Under the pieces are notes generated by a model. That model was given only the letters and a program-made list of their open reading frames with translations. It did no database searches and was not told the origin of the DNA. 64,000 bases of DNA from Aquarana catesbeiana. Its lineage: Eukaryota > Chordata > Amphibia > Anura > Ranidae. Where the stretch lies: positions 593,371,790 through 593,435,789 of the forward strand of contig NC_133326.1 of NCBI RefSeq assembly GCF_042186555.1, in the 5' to 3' direction. Positions 41,265-52,903 of the stretch are shown in pieces; the stretch's first letter is position 1, and every line of letters begins with the position of its first letter. The position numbers and the translations under genes were made by a program.

Positions 41265-44200
41265 TGGCTACGCAGTGTATGCCAGATCGCCACAGAGCCC
41301 CATGTAATTTAGCACAGGCTTCTCTGCTGTTTTTATATTTTGCCGGCTTTTATATTTTGGATGTTTTTGTATGATGCCTAGTTGTCTGAGGCAATAAAAT
41401 TCCCTTTTTTGTTTTTTATCTACTACACTATTGGAGTTTCTTTTTCTCCCCTTCTTTATTCACGAGTTTAAAACGAGGGAGTATTTACATCAACGCGGAA
41501 GTGTCGGAATCATCTCCGGTCGTGTGGTGAGCTGTCATCTCCTGTCCCTGCAGAGGGCTAAATCTGTATGCTTCTAAGACCTTGCTATAAAGGAGGTCCA
41601 ACGCGTCTGGTAAGGATACATCTGTTATCAACCTTTGGATCCACTGGTGGTTGGAGGTCCCTTCACGTCCCCTTATTCCTTTATACACACTAAGGAATGC
41701 AACTTATGAACTTTGGATATGCATTTTTTTTTTTTTTTTGCGACTCATGACGCAATTTTGAACTCTTTTACTTATGACTTTGCACTTGGGTGGAATAACC
41801 TTGTTTTTTGCACACAAGTTTTCTATATTTATCTGAAGTGGATCAAGCATGACCAGAACAGTAGCTGCTTGGGCACCACATTCTTGACCAGACATATGAT
41901 GACCTGCCATGCAGTCTATTGGCAACAGCACTTGAAAGACCCACGTCAAAGAAAAAGGCGGACTTCTCCTTGCTCCTCATCTGGGATCTCCAAACCTACT
42001 ATACCTCCAGTCCTCTCAAAAACCTGCACTGAGAGAAATGAAGGTATAGCAATAGGTGTCCCAAATACTTGCAGTCAATCTGCTAACAGTACACCACCAT
42101 CTGATTTTAGCAGGCAAATTTCCCTACCCCAGTTTCTGAACCGTAAAAAAAAAAAAATTCGGTCCCAGCCATCCACATGCTCAGCATCTAAATGCTAGCT
42201 TGGCCAAATTGCTAGCACTGAAACTTCTGCCTTTTCAGATGGTAGACTCTGCTCCCTTTTGTGAATTTGTGGTATGTGCTATACCTCAGTGGCAGGTTCC
42301 AAAACGCCATTTCTGTTCACAGAAGGCCATTCCGGCTCTCTACCGACATGTGGAAGGCAATGTTTTGGCCTCGTTGGACAGGGCGGTCAGCAGTAAGGTT
42401 CATATTACCACTGACTCATGGTCCAGCAGGCATGGGCAAAGATGTTACCTTTCCTTCACAGAGCACTGAGTAACTCTGCTAGCAGCTGGGAAGGATGCAG
42501 GAAAGGGCTTCTATGTTGTTGGAGCTTGTTCCGCCACCACGCCTCCAAAATGCTAGTGGTGATTCTGCCACAGCTCTCTCCTCCACCCCCTCCTCTTCTT
42601 ATTCCTCTATGGCCTCTTCTGCAGATTTTTCCTCTGAACCAGCGGTGTTCCATAGTTGTTCAAGGGGATACGCAAGCAGTCAGGCTAAAAGATGCCATGC
42701 GGTGCTTGAGTTGGTCTGCCTAGGGGACAGGAGCCACACTGGGGCAGAGATTCTGTCAGCTCTACAGGGGCAGGCTCAGAGGTGGTTGACGCCAAGCCAG
42801 CTTCAGCCAGGAATGGTTGTATGCGACAATGGCACCAACCTTCTCTCCTCCCTCCGACAGGACACTTGACCTATGTTCCATGTTTGGCACATGTCCTGAA
42901 TTTGGTGGTGCAGTGGTTTCTGAACAGGTACCCAGGCTTACAGGATCTCCAGAGGCAGGCCAGAAAAGTCTGTGGTCATTTCCACCAGTCATACAATGCC
43001 AGTGCTCAGCTGGCTGACATTCAAAGGGAATGCAACCTGCCCACCAACCGCCTCATTTGCGACATGCCTACAAGGTGGAACGCAATGTTGGCAATGCTGC
43101 AGCGGCTTCACACACAGCAGAGGGCCATCAATGAGTACCTGTGTGAGTATTGCACCAGGACAGGGTCAGGGGAGCTTGGCTTCTTTTTGCCACGCCATTG
43201 GCTACTGATCAAGGATGCAAGCACTGTCTTGTCACCATTTGAGGATGGTGGGCAGCGACAATGCATGCACCACTGACATTGCCCCTCTAGTCTTCCTGCT
43301 GGAGCACATGCTTCGTGGAATCATGGACAGGGCACTTGAGGCAGAACAGCGGGTGGAAGAGGAGGACGTCCTTACCTCTCAAGGCCCTCTTTATCCAGAT
43401 AGCATTCCTGCGGGACCGCCAAACACACAGGAAGAAGAGGAGGATGATTGTGTCAGCATGGATGTAGAGGATAACACTCAGCAGCAGTCTTCAAGGGATG
43501 GTTTTCAGTCCCCAGAAACCCAAGGAGTTGTACGTGGCTGGGAGCAGGTAGTTACAGATTATGTGATCCTTAGTGACCCAGAGGACTCAGAATCTAATGC
43601 CTCTGCAAACTTACACTGCATGGCCTCCCTGATTCTGCAAAGCCTGTGAAAGGACCCTAGGGTTTGTGGTATCAAGGAGAGGGATGATTACTGGCTGGCA
43701 ACCCTTCTTGATCCATATTACAATGGTAAGGTTGCAGAACACATAATGCCTTCTCAGAGGGAGCAGAGGATAAAACATCTTTAGGAGGCCTTGAAGAAAG
43801 GTTTGTGCAATGCATTTCCAGACCCTGGGAGGTTACCATTTCCTGGTGCTGGACATCGTGTTGCTGAGGCTTTGTTCAGTCAGAGGAAGAGCGGTGGAGA
43901 AGGTGGCTGGCTGACCGATGCCTTTAAACAATTTTTCAGTCCTCAGCGCCAAGGTCTGGTCAGTTCAAGCTAACATCGCCAGCATCTGCATTACATGATG
44001 CAGGAATATCTAGGGGCAAGAGCAGACTTAGAGACCTTTCCAACAGAGCATCCAGTGGGTTACTGGGTCTTGAGGATGGACCACTGGCCAGAACTTGCTC
44101 AATATGCAATTGAGCTACTGGCCTGTCCTGCATCCAGCGTGCTTTCTGAACGCACATTCAGTGCTGCTGGAGGGTCTGTAACAGATCAAAGAGTGCGTCT

Positions 44201-44399
44201 GTCCACAGACTTGTCCACAGATGTTGATAGGCTCACAGTCATAAAAAGGAATCAGTCTTGGATCAGCAGCTATCAAGCACCTGATGCTGATGTAACTGAT
44301 TGAATTTGCTATGGAACTGGGATCCCTTGAAGACCTATCCCTATGCTGACTATTCTATTCCTCCTCAATCTTGATGATGCTAGCTTCCAACAATATTTT

Positions 44400-45420
44400 T
44401 AGTTTAGGGCACCACCAGCACCACCCAAGGCCCAATTGTTCTGCCTCTGTTTAACAGGGGCATGTAATTACAATTTTTGATCTAATATTTCACAGCAGGG
44501 CCCATTCCTGTGCCCAACAAGAGTATCCGTGATGGGTTACAGAGTTGTGGCACCACCACCACCTAAGGAACAATTTTTCTGTCCCTGTTTACCAGGGACA
44601 TGTACTTACAATTTTTGATATAATATTTCAATGCAGGACCCATTCCTGTGCCCAAAACGAATAATCGTGAGGGCTTACAATGTTGTGGCACCACCCCCCA
44701 AGGCCCAATTTTTCTACCCCTGTTTACCAGGGGCTTGTAAATACAATCTTTGATATAATATTTCAATGAAGGCCCATTCCTGCACCCAACAAGAGTAACT
44801 GTGAGGGCTTACAGTGTTGTGGCACCACCACCACCACCCAAGGCCCAATTTTTCTGCATCTGTTTAACAGTGGCATTTAATTACAATTTTTGATCTAATA
44901 TTTTACAGCAGGGCCAGTTTTTGCACCCAACAAGAGTATCTGTGAGGGGTTACACTATTGTGCCATCACCACCTCTGCCCAAGGCCCAATTTTTCTGCCC
45001 CTGTTTAACAGGGGCATGTGATTACAATTTTTGATACAATATTTCACTGCAGGGCCCCTTCCTGCGCCCAACAAGAGTATCTGTGAGGGCTTACAGTGTT
45101 GTGGCACCAACACCACCACCGCCCAATCCCAATTTTTCTGCCCCTGTTTAACAGGGGCATGTGATTACAATTTTTGATATAATATTTCACAGCAGGGCCC
45201 GTTCCTGCGCCAAACAAGAGTATCTGTGAGGGCTTACAGTGTTGTGGCACCAACACCACCACCGCCCAAATCCCAATTTTTCTGCCCCTGTTTAACAGGG
45301 GCATGTAATTACAATTCTTGATAAAATATTTCACAGCAGGCCCCGTTCCTGCACCCAACAAGAGTAACTGTGAGGGCTTACAGTGTTCTGGTACCACCAA
45401 CTTAAGGCCCAATTTCCTGC
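44400..45420. repeat. Tandem repeats (~120-140 bp, about eight units) in hAT copy 2
   Basis: Units carry AAGGCCCAATTTTTCTGCC, TGTTTAACAGGGGCATG, ATTACAATTTTTGAT, TATTTCACAGCAGGGCC and AAGAGTATCTGTGAGGG. It is the reverse-oriented counterpart of 27480-27910 in copy 1, at the same place 3' of the transposase. Copy number differs between the elements. Short minus-strand frames here are artefacts. Confidence 0.82.
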
Positions 45421-45439
45421 AGAGTATATAGGGCAGGCC

Positions 45440-46096
45440 GTATAGTATATATACTGCTGTTCAAAGTATATAGTGCCTGGGGGCCTGGGGGACCCCCACG
45501 CAATTTTTTTTTAAATTTGTATGCGGGATTCCCATTAATATCCATACCAGACCTGAAGGGCAACATATGGATTTTGGGGTTGACATCCCTGAAAGGCCTG
45601 GTATGGATTTTGGGGGTGACAGCCACGCCTTTTTTTTTGGTATTTTTTATATTTTTATCTATATTGCCAGGATCCGACAATACATTACAGCCTCGAATAG
45701 TTTTAAATGACATTTTTTCCTTTAGAGCTGTCATTTTGCCATGGCACTGTTATAAACATGGGAAAGATGCGATACTTTACAGGCATACTAAGGACACCCC
45801 CAGGCACGATAATTTCATTTTTATTGTTTCACTTTAAGCATTATTAAAATCACTGCTCCCGAAAAAACGGCCATTTTTAAAAACTTTTTTTTGCATTGAA
45901 ATGTGTCCCGTAGGGCAGGACCCGGGCCCCCAAACACTTTTTATGGCAATGACTTGCATATAAGCCTTCAAAATTAGCACTTTTGATTTTTCACATTCGT
46001 GTCACATTTTAACGGTGTTCGCACGTTCAAACCAATTTTTTGTCTGTTCGCATGTTCTGCTGCGAACCGAACCGGGGGGTGTTCGGCTAATCCCTA
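45440..46096 (+). other. Right terminal region of hAT copy 2
   Basis: Matches, in reverse, 26515-27100 of copy 1 and 11812-12246, including the CCCGGGCCCCCAAACACTTTT block. No gene. Confidence 0.8.
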
Positions 46097-46126
46097 CTTA
46101 CAATAAACAGTGTACTATACAATAAA

Positions 46127-46457
46127 GCCCCTTTCATACAGGCGGACTGGATCAGATCATCCATTTCTCTCTATGCAGTGGCGGGTGTGAACAGACATCT
46201 GTTGACATCCGCCGACATCCGATCCGGTCCTATCAGCTAAAACAAGACCGATGGGGATCCATCGGATCGGATGGGATGACAATCAGATGACAAGCAGATG
46301 TAAACTGACAGACAATATGTTTACATCCAACCGCCCATAGAGAGTGGGCTGTGTTAGAGCATAAGCAGAGAGAAAATGCTTCAGCCATTCACCTGCTTAG
46401 TGTGTTCCCCACTGAGCAGACAGACTGCAATGGAACCCGCCCCATGTGGAAGGGACC
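46127..46457. mobile_element. MITE with GCCCCTTTCATAC / GGAAGGGACC ends, Harbinger-like
   Basis: Imperfect terminal inverted repeats, with TAA just outside both ends (46123-46125 and 46458-46460). Internal TCCGATCC / GGATCGGA hairpins. No coding capacity. Confidence 0.5.
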
Positions 46458-46460
46458 TAA

Positions 46461-46850
46461 AATGCTAAATTAGTAACACACGATACCTTTTGTTTAGACT
46501 TTTTCACGTGCCTCAAATTGCCTTCACATGAGTTTAAACAATGCTGACTTGGAGATGCATTTACATACACTACAGTTTTTCAGCATTGTTTGCAGCTAAA
46601 GGAGTTTGCAGTGTGGATGATGTTTCTATACTATATCGAGTCTTCCTATCCTCCTTTTAAGAAGGTGGATCAGGAAGGGGTAATAAAAAGAAGTAAAGCT
46701 CTTTACCCTTTCACAGGAAGTTCTCTAGAAGCAATTTAAATAATTCTTTACACTATAAATTTTGTTAGCCTGCAAATTACTAGATATTTCTAAATAAAAA
46801 TAAAAACAGAGGTTTAAAAACATTTTAAACTGTACATGGAATCCATTAGA
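46461..46850. other. Unassigned DNA
   Basis: AT-rich sequence without recognised proteins, repeats or RNA genes. Confidence 0.35.
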
Positions 46851-46854
46851 CCTC

Positions 46855-47590
46855 TGAAGCTATGCTGTGGTATCTGGGATCAAGCTGTCAGTAGCAAATC
46901 CTTTAAGTCCTGTAGGTTACAAGGTGGATTTGTTTTCCCAGTACACCCCACAGCTGTTCGTTTGGATTGAGATGAAGAATTTGGAGGCCAAGTCAATACC
47001 TTAAACTCATTGTTGTGTTCCGCAAACCATTCTTGAATTCATCAGACCATGCCACCTTCCTCCATTGTTCCTGTGGTCCAGTTCCGATGCTCACATGCCC
47101 ATTGAAGATGCTTTTGGCTGTGGATATAGGTAAGCATGGGCACCCTGACCACTCTGCGGCTATGCAGCCCCATACGCAACAAACTGAGATGCAATGTGTG
47201 TTCTGACAGCTTTCTATGGGAACCAGCATTCATTTTTTCAGCAATCTGAGCTACAGTAGCTCATCTATTGGATGGGACTACATGGGCCAACCTTTACTCC
47301 CCACATGCATCCATGAGCCTTAACCAAACCATGACCCTGTCACTGGTTTGCCAGTTTTCCTTCCTTGGACCAATTTTTGGCAGGTCCTGACCACTGCAGA
47401 CTGAGAACATTCAACAAAAGCTGCAGTTTTGGAGATGCTCTGACCCGGTTGTCTATCCATTACACAACACATCAACTTCAGGGATAACATGTTTACCTGA
47501 TGCCTGCTGCATAATATATCCCACCCACCATCAGGTGCCATTGTCACAAAAACAATATGTTATTCACGTTACCTGCCAGTGGTCATAATG
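46855..47590 (-). pseudogene. Tc1-like transposase D, internally deleted
   Basis: Minus frames: QPGQSISKTAAFVECSQSAV (first helix-turn-helix, about 47450), HRKLSEHTLHLSLLRMGLHS (second, about 47200), NWTTGTMEEGG and KVAWSDE (first Asp, about 47060). It then jumps directly to EWFAEHNNEFKVLTWPP near the C-terminus (47030-46980), so the second Asp region is gone. A different Tc1-like family from A, B, C and E. The end at about 47590 (ATAATGTTTATCAGG) looks like part of an inverted repeat. Confidence 0.72.
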
Positions 47591-47599
47591 TTTATCAGG

Positions 47600-48410
47600 T
47601 CCAACACCACACTCAATACTCTCCTCCTTTTGCCCAGTTACCACAGATGAAGTTCATAAACTCCTCTCCTGGCCCACCTCACTACCTGTCCCCTGGACCC
47701 TGTCCCCTCTCAATTACTGCGACCACCTTCCCACTCTATCCTCAACTCCCTAACCCACATCTTCAACCTCTCCCTCTCCTCCAGCACCTTTCCTTCCCCA
47801 CTCAAACATGCACTGGTTACCCCCATACTCAAAAAACCCTCACTAGACCCCACCTGTTTGAATAACTTAAAACCCATCTCCCTGCTCCCATTTGTCTCCA
47901 AGCTCATGGAATGCCTTGTTCATGACCAAATGAGTCGCTACCTCACGGACAACAATCTTCTCGACCCCCTACAGTCTGGCTTCCGCTTACAACATTCGAC
48001 TGAAACTGCCCTACTAAAACTCACCAATGACCTAATAACTGCTAAAAGCAATGGCCACTACTCCATACTCATTCTTTTAGACCTCTTTGCTGCCTTTGAC
48101 ACAGTTGACCACCTGCTCCTTCCAGCAAATGACACTCCCTTGGCCTCTGTGATTCTGCATTATCCTGGTTTTCCTCCTACCTATCTCAGCGCACTTTCAG
48201 TGTCACTTACAACTGCATCTCCTCTGCTCCCCTTCCTCTTTCTGTTGATGTACCCCAAGGCTCCGTCCTTGGGCCTCTCCTATTCTCACTCTATACCTCT
48301 TCCCTGGGCCAGTTGATAACCTCCCATGGCTTCCAATACCACCTCTATGCCGATGACACACAGATCTATCTCTCCACTCCTCAACTCACCCCCTCGATCT
48401 CCTCATTAGC
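47600..48410 (+). pseudogene. L2-type LINE reverse transcriptase fragment
   Basis: LNNLKPISLLPFVSKLMECL, LLDPLQSGFRLQHSTETALLK and ILLDLFAAFDTVDHLLL, then a frame change. At 48313 it continues MITSHGFQYHLYADDTQIYLST with the catalytic YADD, and ends abruptly at about 48410. It is the same family as 20031-22037 but on the plus strand and lacking its 3' end, unusual for a LINE. Confidence 0.82.
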
Positions 48411-48942
48411 CAAGTTTAGCCTTGAAGAACAGCAAAGATTTAAGCAAAAAAAAAAAGCAACTGGAAAATGTAAAATAACATTATATGCACGTTATTCAAC
48501 TTTTATTGTCTATCAGGAGTTGCACTTTCAGCAGTATACACCAACAAAAAAATATCAGGGTATACTTACATATGGAATTTTATGCGACCTGCTTTCCTAC
48601 CTGCATATTGAATGTTGCAAATGCTTTCACAACAGGTGACAGCAAATTTCACTTAAGCAAAGTGGATGGAAAAAGATTCTGTGGCAAAGCGAGGTCTGTT
48701 GGAGGAATGGCTATTATGTTGTCCAGAACACATTCACTGCCCTGTTGGTTGTCAGAATCATTACCTCCTACAGCCCAAAATCTTTTTGAAATATTAGAAT
48801 TTGTCTTCCAAATGCTGTATAAGAATACTGGTATATCAAAATAGTTTTTACTTTACATGCATAATATTCTGGTTCACACATGCACTGAAAGACTGAAAAG
48901 CAATATATTTCCAAAATCACTGACTTATAAAAGAAAAAATAT
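48411..48942. other. Unassigned DNA
   Basis: One plus frame (48485-48844) has no recognisable family. An AG|GTGACAGC context at about 48635 and otherwise ordinary composition leave open a non-repeat origin, but I see no support for a gene. Confidence 0.3.
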
Positions 48943-48944
48943 AT

Positions 48945-50573
48945 AGTGCCTTGCAAAAGTATTCTCCCCCCTTGGCTTTTTACGTATTTCGTTACATTAC
49001 AGCCTTTAGTTCAATGTTTTTTTAATCTGAATTATACATGATGGATGAGAACACAATAGTCTATGTTGGTGAAGTAAAATTAGAACAATATATACATAAA
49101 ACTATTTTTCAGAAATACAAAACTGATAATTGGCATGTGCGTATGTATTTACCTCCTTGGTTATGAAGCCCATAAAAAGCTCTGGTGCAAACAAATTACC
49201 TTCAGAAGTCACATAATTAGTGAAATGATGTCCACCTGTGTGCAATCTAAGTGTCACTTGATCTGTCATTACATTTACACACCTTTTTGAAAGTCCCCAG
49301 AGGCTGGAACACCTAAGCAAGAGGCACCACTAACCAAACACTGCCATGAAGACCAAGGAACTCTCCAAATAAGTAAGGGTCAATGTTGTTGAGAAGTACA
49401 AGTCAGGGTTAGGTTATAAAAAAATATCCAAATCTTTGATGATCCCTAAGAGCACCATTAATTCTATCATAAACAAATGGAAAGAACATGGCACAACAGC
49501 AAACCTGTCAAGAGACGGACGCACACCAAAACTCACGGACCGGACAAGGAGGGCATTAATCAAAGAGGCAGCACAGAGACCTAAGGTAACCCTGGAGGAG
49601 CTGCAGAGTTCCACAGAAGAGACTGGAGTATCTGTACATAGGACGACAATAAGCCATACACTCCATAGAGTTGGGTTTTATAGCAGAGTGGCCAGTAGAA
49701 AGCCATTACTTTCAGAAAAAAACAAAATGGCACGTTTTGAGTTTGCGAAAAGGCATGTGGAAGACTCCCAAAATGTATGGCGAAAGGTGCTCTGGTCTGA
49801 TTGAACTTTTTGGCCATCAAAGAAAATGCTATGTCTGGCGCAAACCCAACACATCACATCACCCAAAGAACACCATCCCCACAGTGAAATATGGTGGTGG
49901 CAGCATCATGCTGTGGGCAATTTTTTTTTTCAGCAGTCGGGACTAGGAAACTGGTCAGGGTTGAGGGAAAGATGGATGGTGCTAAATACAGGGATATTCT
50001 TGAGTAAAACCTGTACCACTCTGTGTGTGATTTGAGGCTAGGATGGAGGTTCAACTTCCAGCAGGACAATGACCCCAAACATACCGCTAAAGCAACACTT
50101 GAGTGGTTTAAGGGGAAACATGTAAATGTGTTGGAATGGCCTAGTCAAAGCCCAGACCTCAATCCAATTGAAAATCTGTGGTCAGACTTAAAGATTGCTG
50201 TTCACAAGTGCAAACCATCCAACTTGAAGCAGCTGGAGCAGTTTTGGGAGGAGGAATGGGCAAACATCCCAGTGGTAAGATGTGGCAAGCTCATAGAGAC
50301 TAATCCAAAGCAACTTGGAGCTGTGATAGCCGAAAAAGGTGGCTCTACAAAAGTATTGACTTTAGGGGGTGAATAGTTATGCACATTGACTTTTTCTGTT
50401 ATTTTGTCCTATTTGTTGTTTGCTTCACAATTAAAAAAAAAAATCTTCAAAGTTGTGGGCATGTTCTGTAAATTAAATGATGCAAATCCTTAAACAAGCC
50501 ATGTTAATTCCAGGTTGCAAGGCAACGAAACACGAAAAAATGCCAAGGGGGGTGAATAATTTTGAAAGGCACT
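48945..50573 (+). mobile_element. Tc1-like element E, 1,629 bp
   Basis: The ends are AGTGCCTTGCAAAAGTATTC and GAATAATTTTGAAAGGCACT, with TA at 48943-48944 and 50574-50575. Full length but with a broken transposase. Confidence 0.88.
49346..50376 (+). pseudogene. Tc1-like transposase E
   Basis: MKTKELSK then TAA at 49370-49372. It continues YKSGLGYKKISKSLMIPKS (helix-turn-helix) and RKVLWSD. An 11-bp deletion near 49802 joins WSD to ELFGHQ and shifts frame. A TAA lies near 50005. Then FNFQQDNDPKHTAK (second Asp) and SPDLNPIENLWSDLK, open to 50376. Close to a family consensus apart from these lesions. Confidence 0.88.
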
Positions 50574-50575
50574 TA

Positions 50576-50963
50576 TTGTTGGCTTGCATGATCCATATTA
50601 TTTATACATTTTTTATTTGTTTTATATGTTGTACACTAACAAAATAATCCACAAATTGTCAATAAAAGTAAAAGATTAAACTGCCAAGTAAAAACAAAAT
50701 ATTGAATAGATCTAGAATTAAAATCATGCTTTTTTGCAAAACAGCTAAAAACAGAATTAACTAAAACTATATGTAAAATGGCAATTAAAACCTTAGCTAC
50801 TTCATTAGGTTAGGGATAGAGCAAACAGATGTGTTTGCCTTTTGGCTTTAAATATATTTTAATGGGATTGCTAGCTGTAGCTTTAAACATGCTTTTAGCA
50901 CGCTACAACATGAAACAAGCTTAACATAATGCTGACTAAAAGATTAAACAGGGCCCACATTTC
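50576..50963. other. Unassigned AT-rich DNA
   Basis: AT-rich (AAAATTAA runs), without gene or repeat signals I can support. Confidence 0.35.
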
Positions 50964-50964
50964 A

Positions 50965-52430
50965 GGCTAGGATCACATCTATGCAGTTGTTGCAGTTTTC
51001 AGGGGCGTTTTGTGGTGCATTTTAGAACATGCAATTTTGGTGCATTTTTTCATGCGTTTTTTTTATTTTTAACAAACTATGAATAGCCAGTTGTTAAAGA
51101 GCAGGCAACCACCATGTCCTTAACAACAGATGAGACATCAACTGTCTGCAGGGATTCCCGCTGACAGTTAAATGTAAAAAAAAAAGAATTGCTGGAAATC
51201 AAAAAAATCTGGGAAAAAAATGGTGTGGGCCTCCCACTCCATGCTTACCAGTCCATTTGGCACTCCATGCCAATTTTTTTTTTTAAATGGCATGGGGTCC
51301 CCCCCAAAATCCATACCAGACCCTTATCTGAGAATGCAGCCTGGCAGGTCAGGAAAGGGAGGGGACATGCAAGCACCCCCTCCTCCTGAACCATACCCTC
51401 AACACACGGAGGGTGCTTTGGAGCAGGGGGACTCCCCCCCCCCAAAGCACCTTGTACCCATGTTGATGGGGACAAGGGCCTGTTCCCCACAACCCTGGCT
51501 GGTGGTTTTCGGGGGGCTTATTGGAATCTGGAAGCCCCCAGATCCCCCTCCATGTGAATGAGTATGGGGTACATAGTACGCATTCACCAAAAAAAAGTGT
51601 AGTGTAAAAAATGACAGTAGGCAGTTTTGGGTCTACTGCTGCCGAGGGCTCCCCCCTTCTGCCCGCTGTCCGCTGTCTGACAGCTCTCAAATAACTAAGG
51701 GGCGGGGTCATCCGCTGTCGTAACTGAGTGACCCTGCCCCTTTGTGACATCATTGGCCAGGGGCATGTGCTGGGCTGACTCATTCACATGGGGGGCAGGG
51801 ATCCTTGATACAGAGGGTTTTCAGACTCCGATAAGCTTCCCACTCGCAAACCCCCAAAACCACTGGCCAGGTTTGTGGGGAGGAGGCCCTTGTTCCTATC
51901 AACATGGGGACAATGTGCTTTGGGGGAACTCCCCCTGCCCCAAAGCACTCCAATGTTGAGGGCAAGTGGCCTGGTATGGTTCAGGAGAGGTGGGGACGCT
52001 GCATGCTCAGATAAAAGTGTGGTATGGATCTTGGGGGGGGCTACACGCCATTTGAAAAAAAATAAAAATTTACATTCAGCTGTCAGCGAGGACCCCTTTG
52101 ACAGCTGATGACTCATTGGTTGTTAAGGACACAGCGGTCACCCGCTCCCTAACAAATGGCTAGTCACAGTTTGTTATGGAGAAAAAAATAAATGTAAAAA
52201 CTCATCAAAAATGCAACGCATGCATTTTTGGTGCAGGTCCATTGACGTTTATTACATGCAAAAACATAATCTGCTGCGGGAAAAAAAGTCCCTGACCCTT
52301 TCCAAAAATGCAGCGGCTGAAAAACGAATAGATGTCAACATATAACATAGGAAACCATGTTAAATGGACTGTAGTGTGTTTCTGTAAACTGCAAAACACA
52401 CTAAAAAAATGCATAGGGGGGAACCTAGCC
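50965..52430. mobile_element. Fold-back MITE, about 1.47 kb, GGCTAGG ends
   Basis: Starts GGCTAGGATCACATC and ends GGGAACCTAGCC, with TCA / TTA outside (a TWA-like Harbinger target). Two large inverted segments, about 51280-51560 and 51790-52050, face each other around 51680. Each contains the GGGGACAAGGGCC..CCACAACC..GGTTTTCGGGGG / reversed set. Frames across it mirror each other and are not genes. Confidence 0.65.
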
Positions 52431-52454
52431 TTACTGCAAAATGCTCTGAGTTAA

Positions 52455-52903
52455 AGCGGTTGTATAGCCGCTGTTTCTTTTTCCTACACCTGCAAGGGAA
52501 AAGGTATAATGAGCTAGTATGCACCGCATACTAGCTCATTATGAGATACTTACCTTAGAACGAGGTGCCGGCATCTCATCCTGTCCACGCCAAGGGAGCT
52601 GACATTTCCCCTCGGCGTGTCTTCCGGGTATCGCGGCTCCGGCGCTGTGAGTGGCCGGAGCCGCGATGTCGTCACTCCCGCGCATGCGCGCGGGAGACTT
52701 CTGTCCGGCAAGCTCCGGAATTTGCCGGGCTGTCAGCCGAGAATCCCCTGTGCGCATGCGCCGCTGCAGTCAGCGGCTCATTGCGAGGGGAATATCTCCT
52801 AAACCATAAAGGTTTAGGAGATATTTTTTTTACCTACAGGTAAGCCTTATTATAGGCTTACCTGTAGGTAAAAGTTAAAAAAAAAAAAAGGTATACAACC
52901 ACT
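52455..52903. mobile_element. MITE with AGCGGTTGTATA / TATACAACCACT ends
   Basis: TTAA precedes it (52451-52454); the right flank is TTTA, one change. Internal hairpins: TAATGAGCTAGTATGC..GCATACTAGCTCATTA; GGCTCCGGC..GCCGGAGCC; ATATCTCCTAAACC..GGTTTAGGAGATAT; and TACCTACAGGTAAGCC with its reverse. No coding. piggyBac-like by target. Confidence 0.68.

Larger units (their letters stand above)
40287..41831. mobile_element. Large palindromic element P2 (1.55 kb) with 15-bp target duplication
   Basis: It is flanked by TCTGAAATGGATCAA (40272-40286) and TCTGAAGTGGATCAA (41832-41846). Arms are about 40592-41207 and 41224-41832, near-perfect reverse complements centred at 41215. A 305-bp non-palindromic tail on the left (40287-40591) ends at the target in an A/G-rich run and includes GTGCGCTTGCATT and, on the minus strand, TTTCACCTCATTG and GTAGCGCAGG blocks resembling the tail of P1. 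Both arms contain a hammerhead-like core. The 67-codon frame present twice (40738-40941 and 41688-41485) is merely the two arms. Confidence 0.87.
39156..44303 (+). pseudogene. hAT transposase, copy 2, broken by stops, frameshifts and two insertions
   Basis: It starts MSGRPPRRGRRS and hits TAG at 39192. It matches copy 1 in order. The solo LTR interrupts it at 39379. 40011-40286 holds the PSIAPPSC..FNHSVGYMLLEDAQ region, followed by a deletion and the BED finger start. Palindrome P2 is inserted in the BED finger. From 41847: FLTRHMMTCHAV, TDSWSSRHGQ (first Asp, ~42410), VVCDNGTNL (~42830), CLAHVLNLVV, and finally WPELAQYAIELLACPASSV and SERTFSAAGG (~44160). Several stops and frame shifts occur (for example 42469, 43649 and 43785). 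The stop is at 44301-44303. Confidence 0.88.
23148..46096 (+). mobile_element. Old hAT transposon (copy 2) hosting a nest of insertions
   Basis: The left end is TAGGGATGAGCTTGATGTTCG and the right end is GGGGTGTTCGGCTAATCCCTA. An exact 8-bp duplication, CTTACAAT, is at 23140-23147 and 46097-46104. The element's own sequence comprises 23148-23669, 25307-25363, 38442-39378, 40011-40286 and 41832-46096, roughly 6.1 kb. Inserted pieces are three Tc1-like elements, the retrovirus and hAT copy 1 inside the second, a solo gypsy LTR and palindrome P2. Transposase remnants are on the plus strand. Confidence 0.9.

Noticed and set aside
40738..41688. Identical 67-codon frame present twice in opposite orientation
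   Set aside because: The duplication is the two arms of palindrome P2; no start context, domain or homology supports a protein.
48485..48844. 119-codon plus frame as a candidate host exon
   Set aside because: No family resemblance and ordinary composition; left unassigned.
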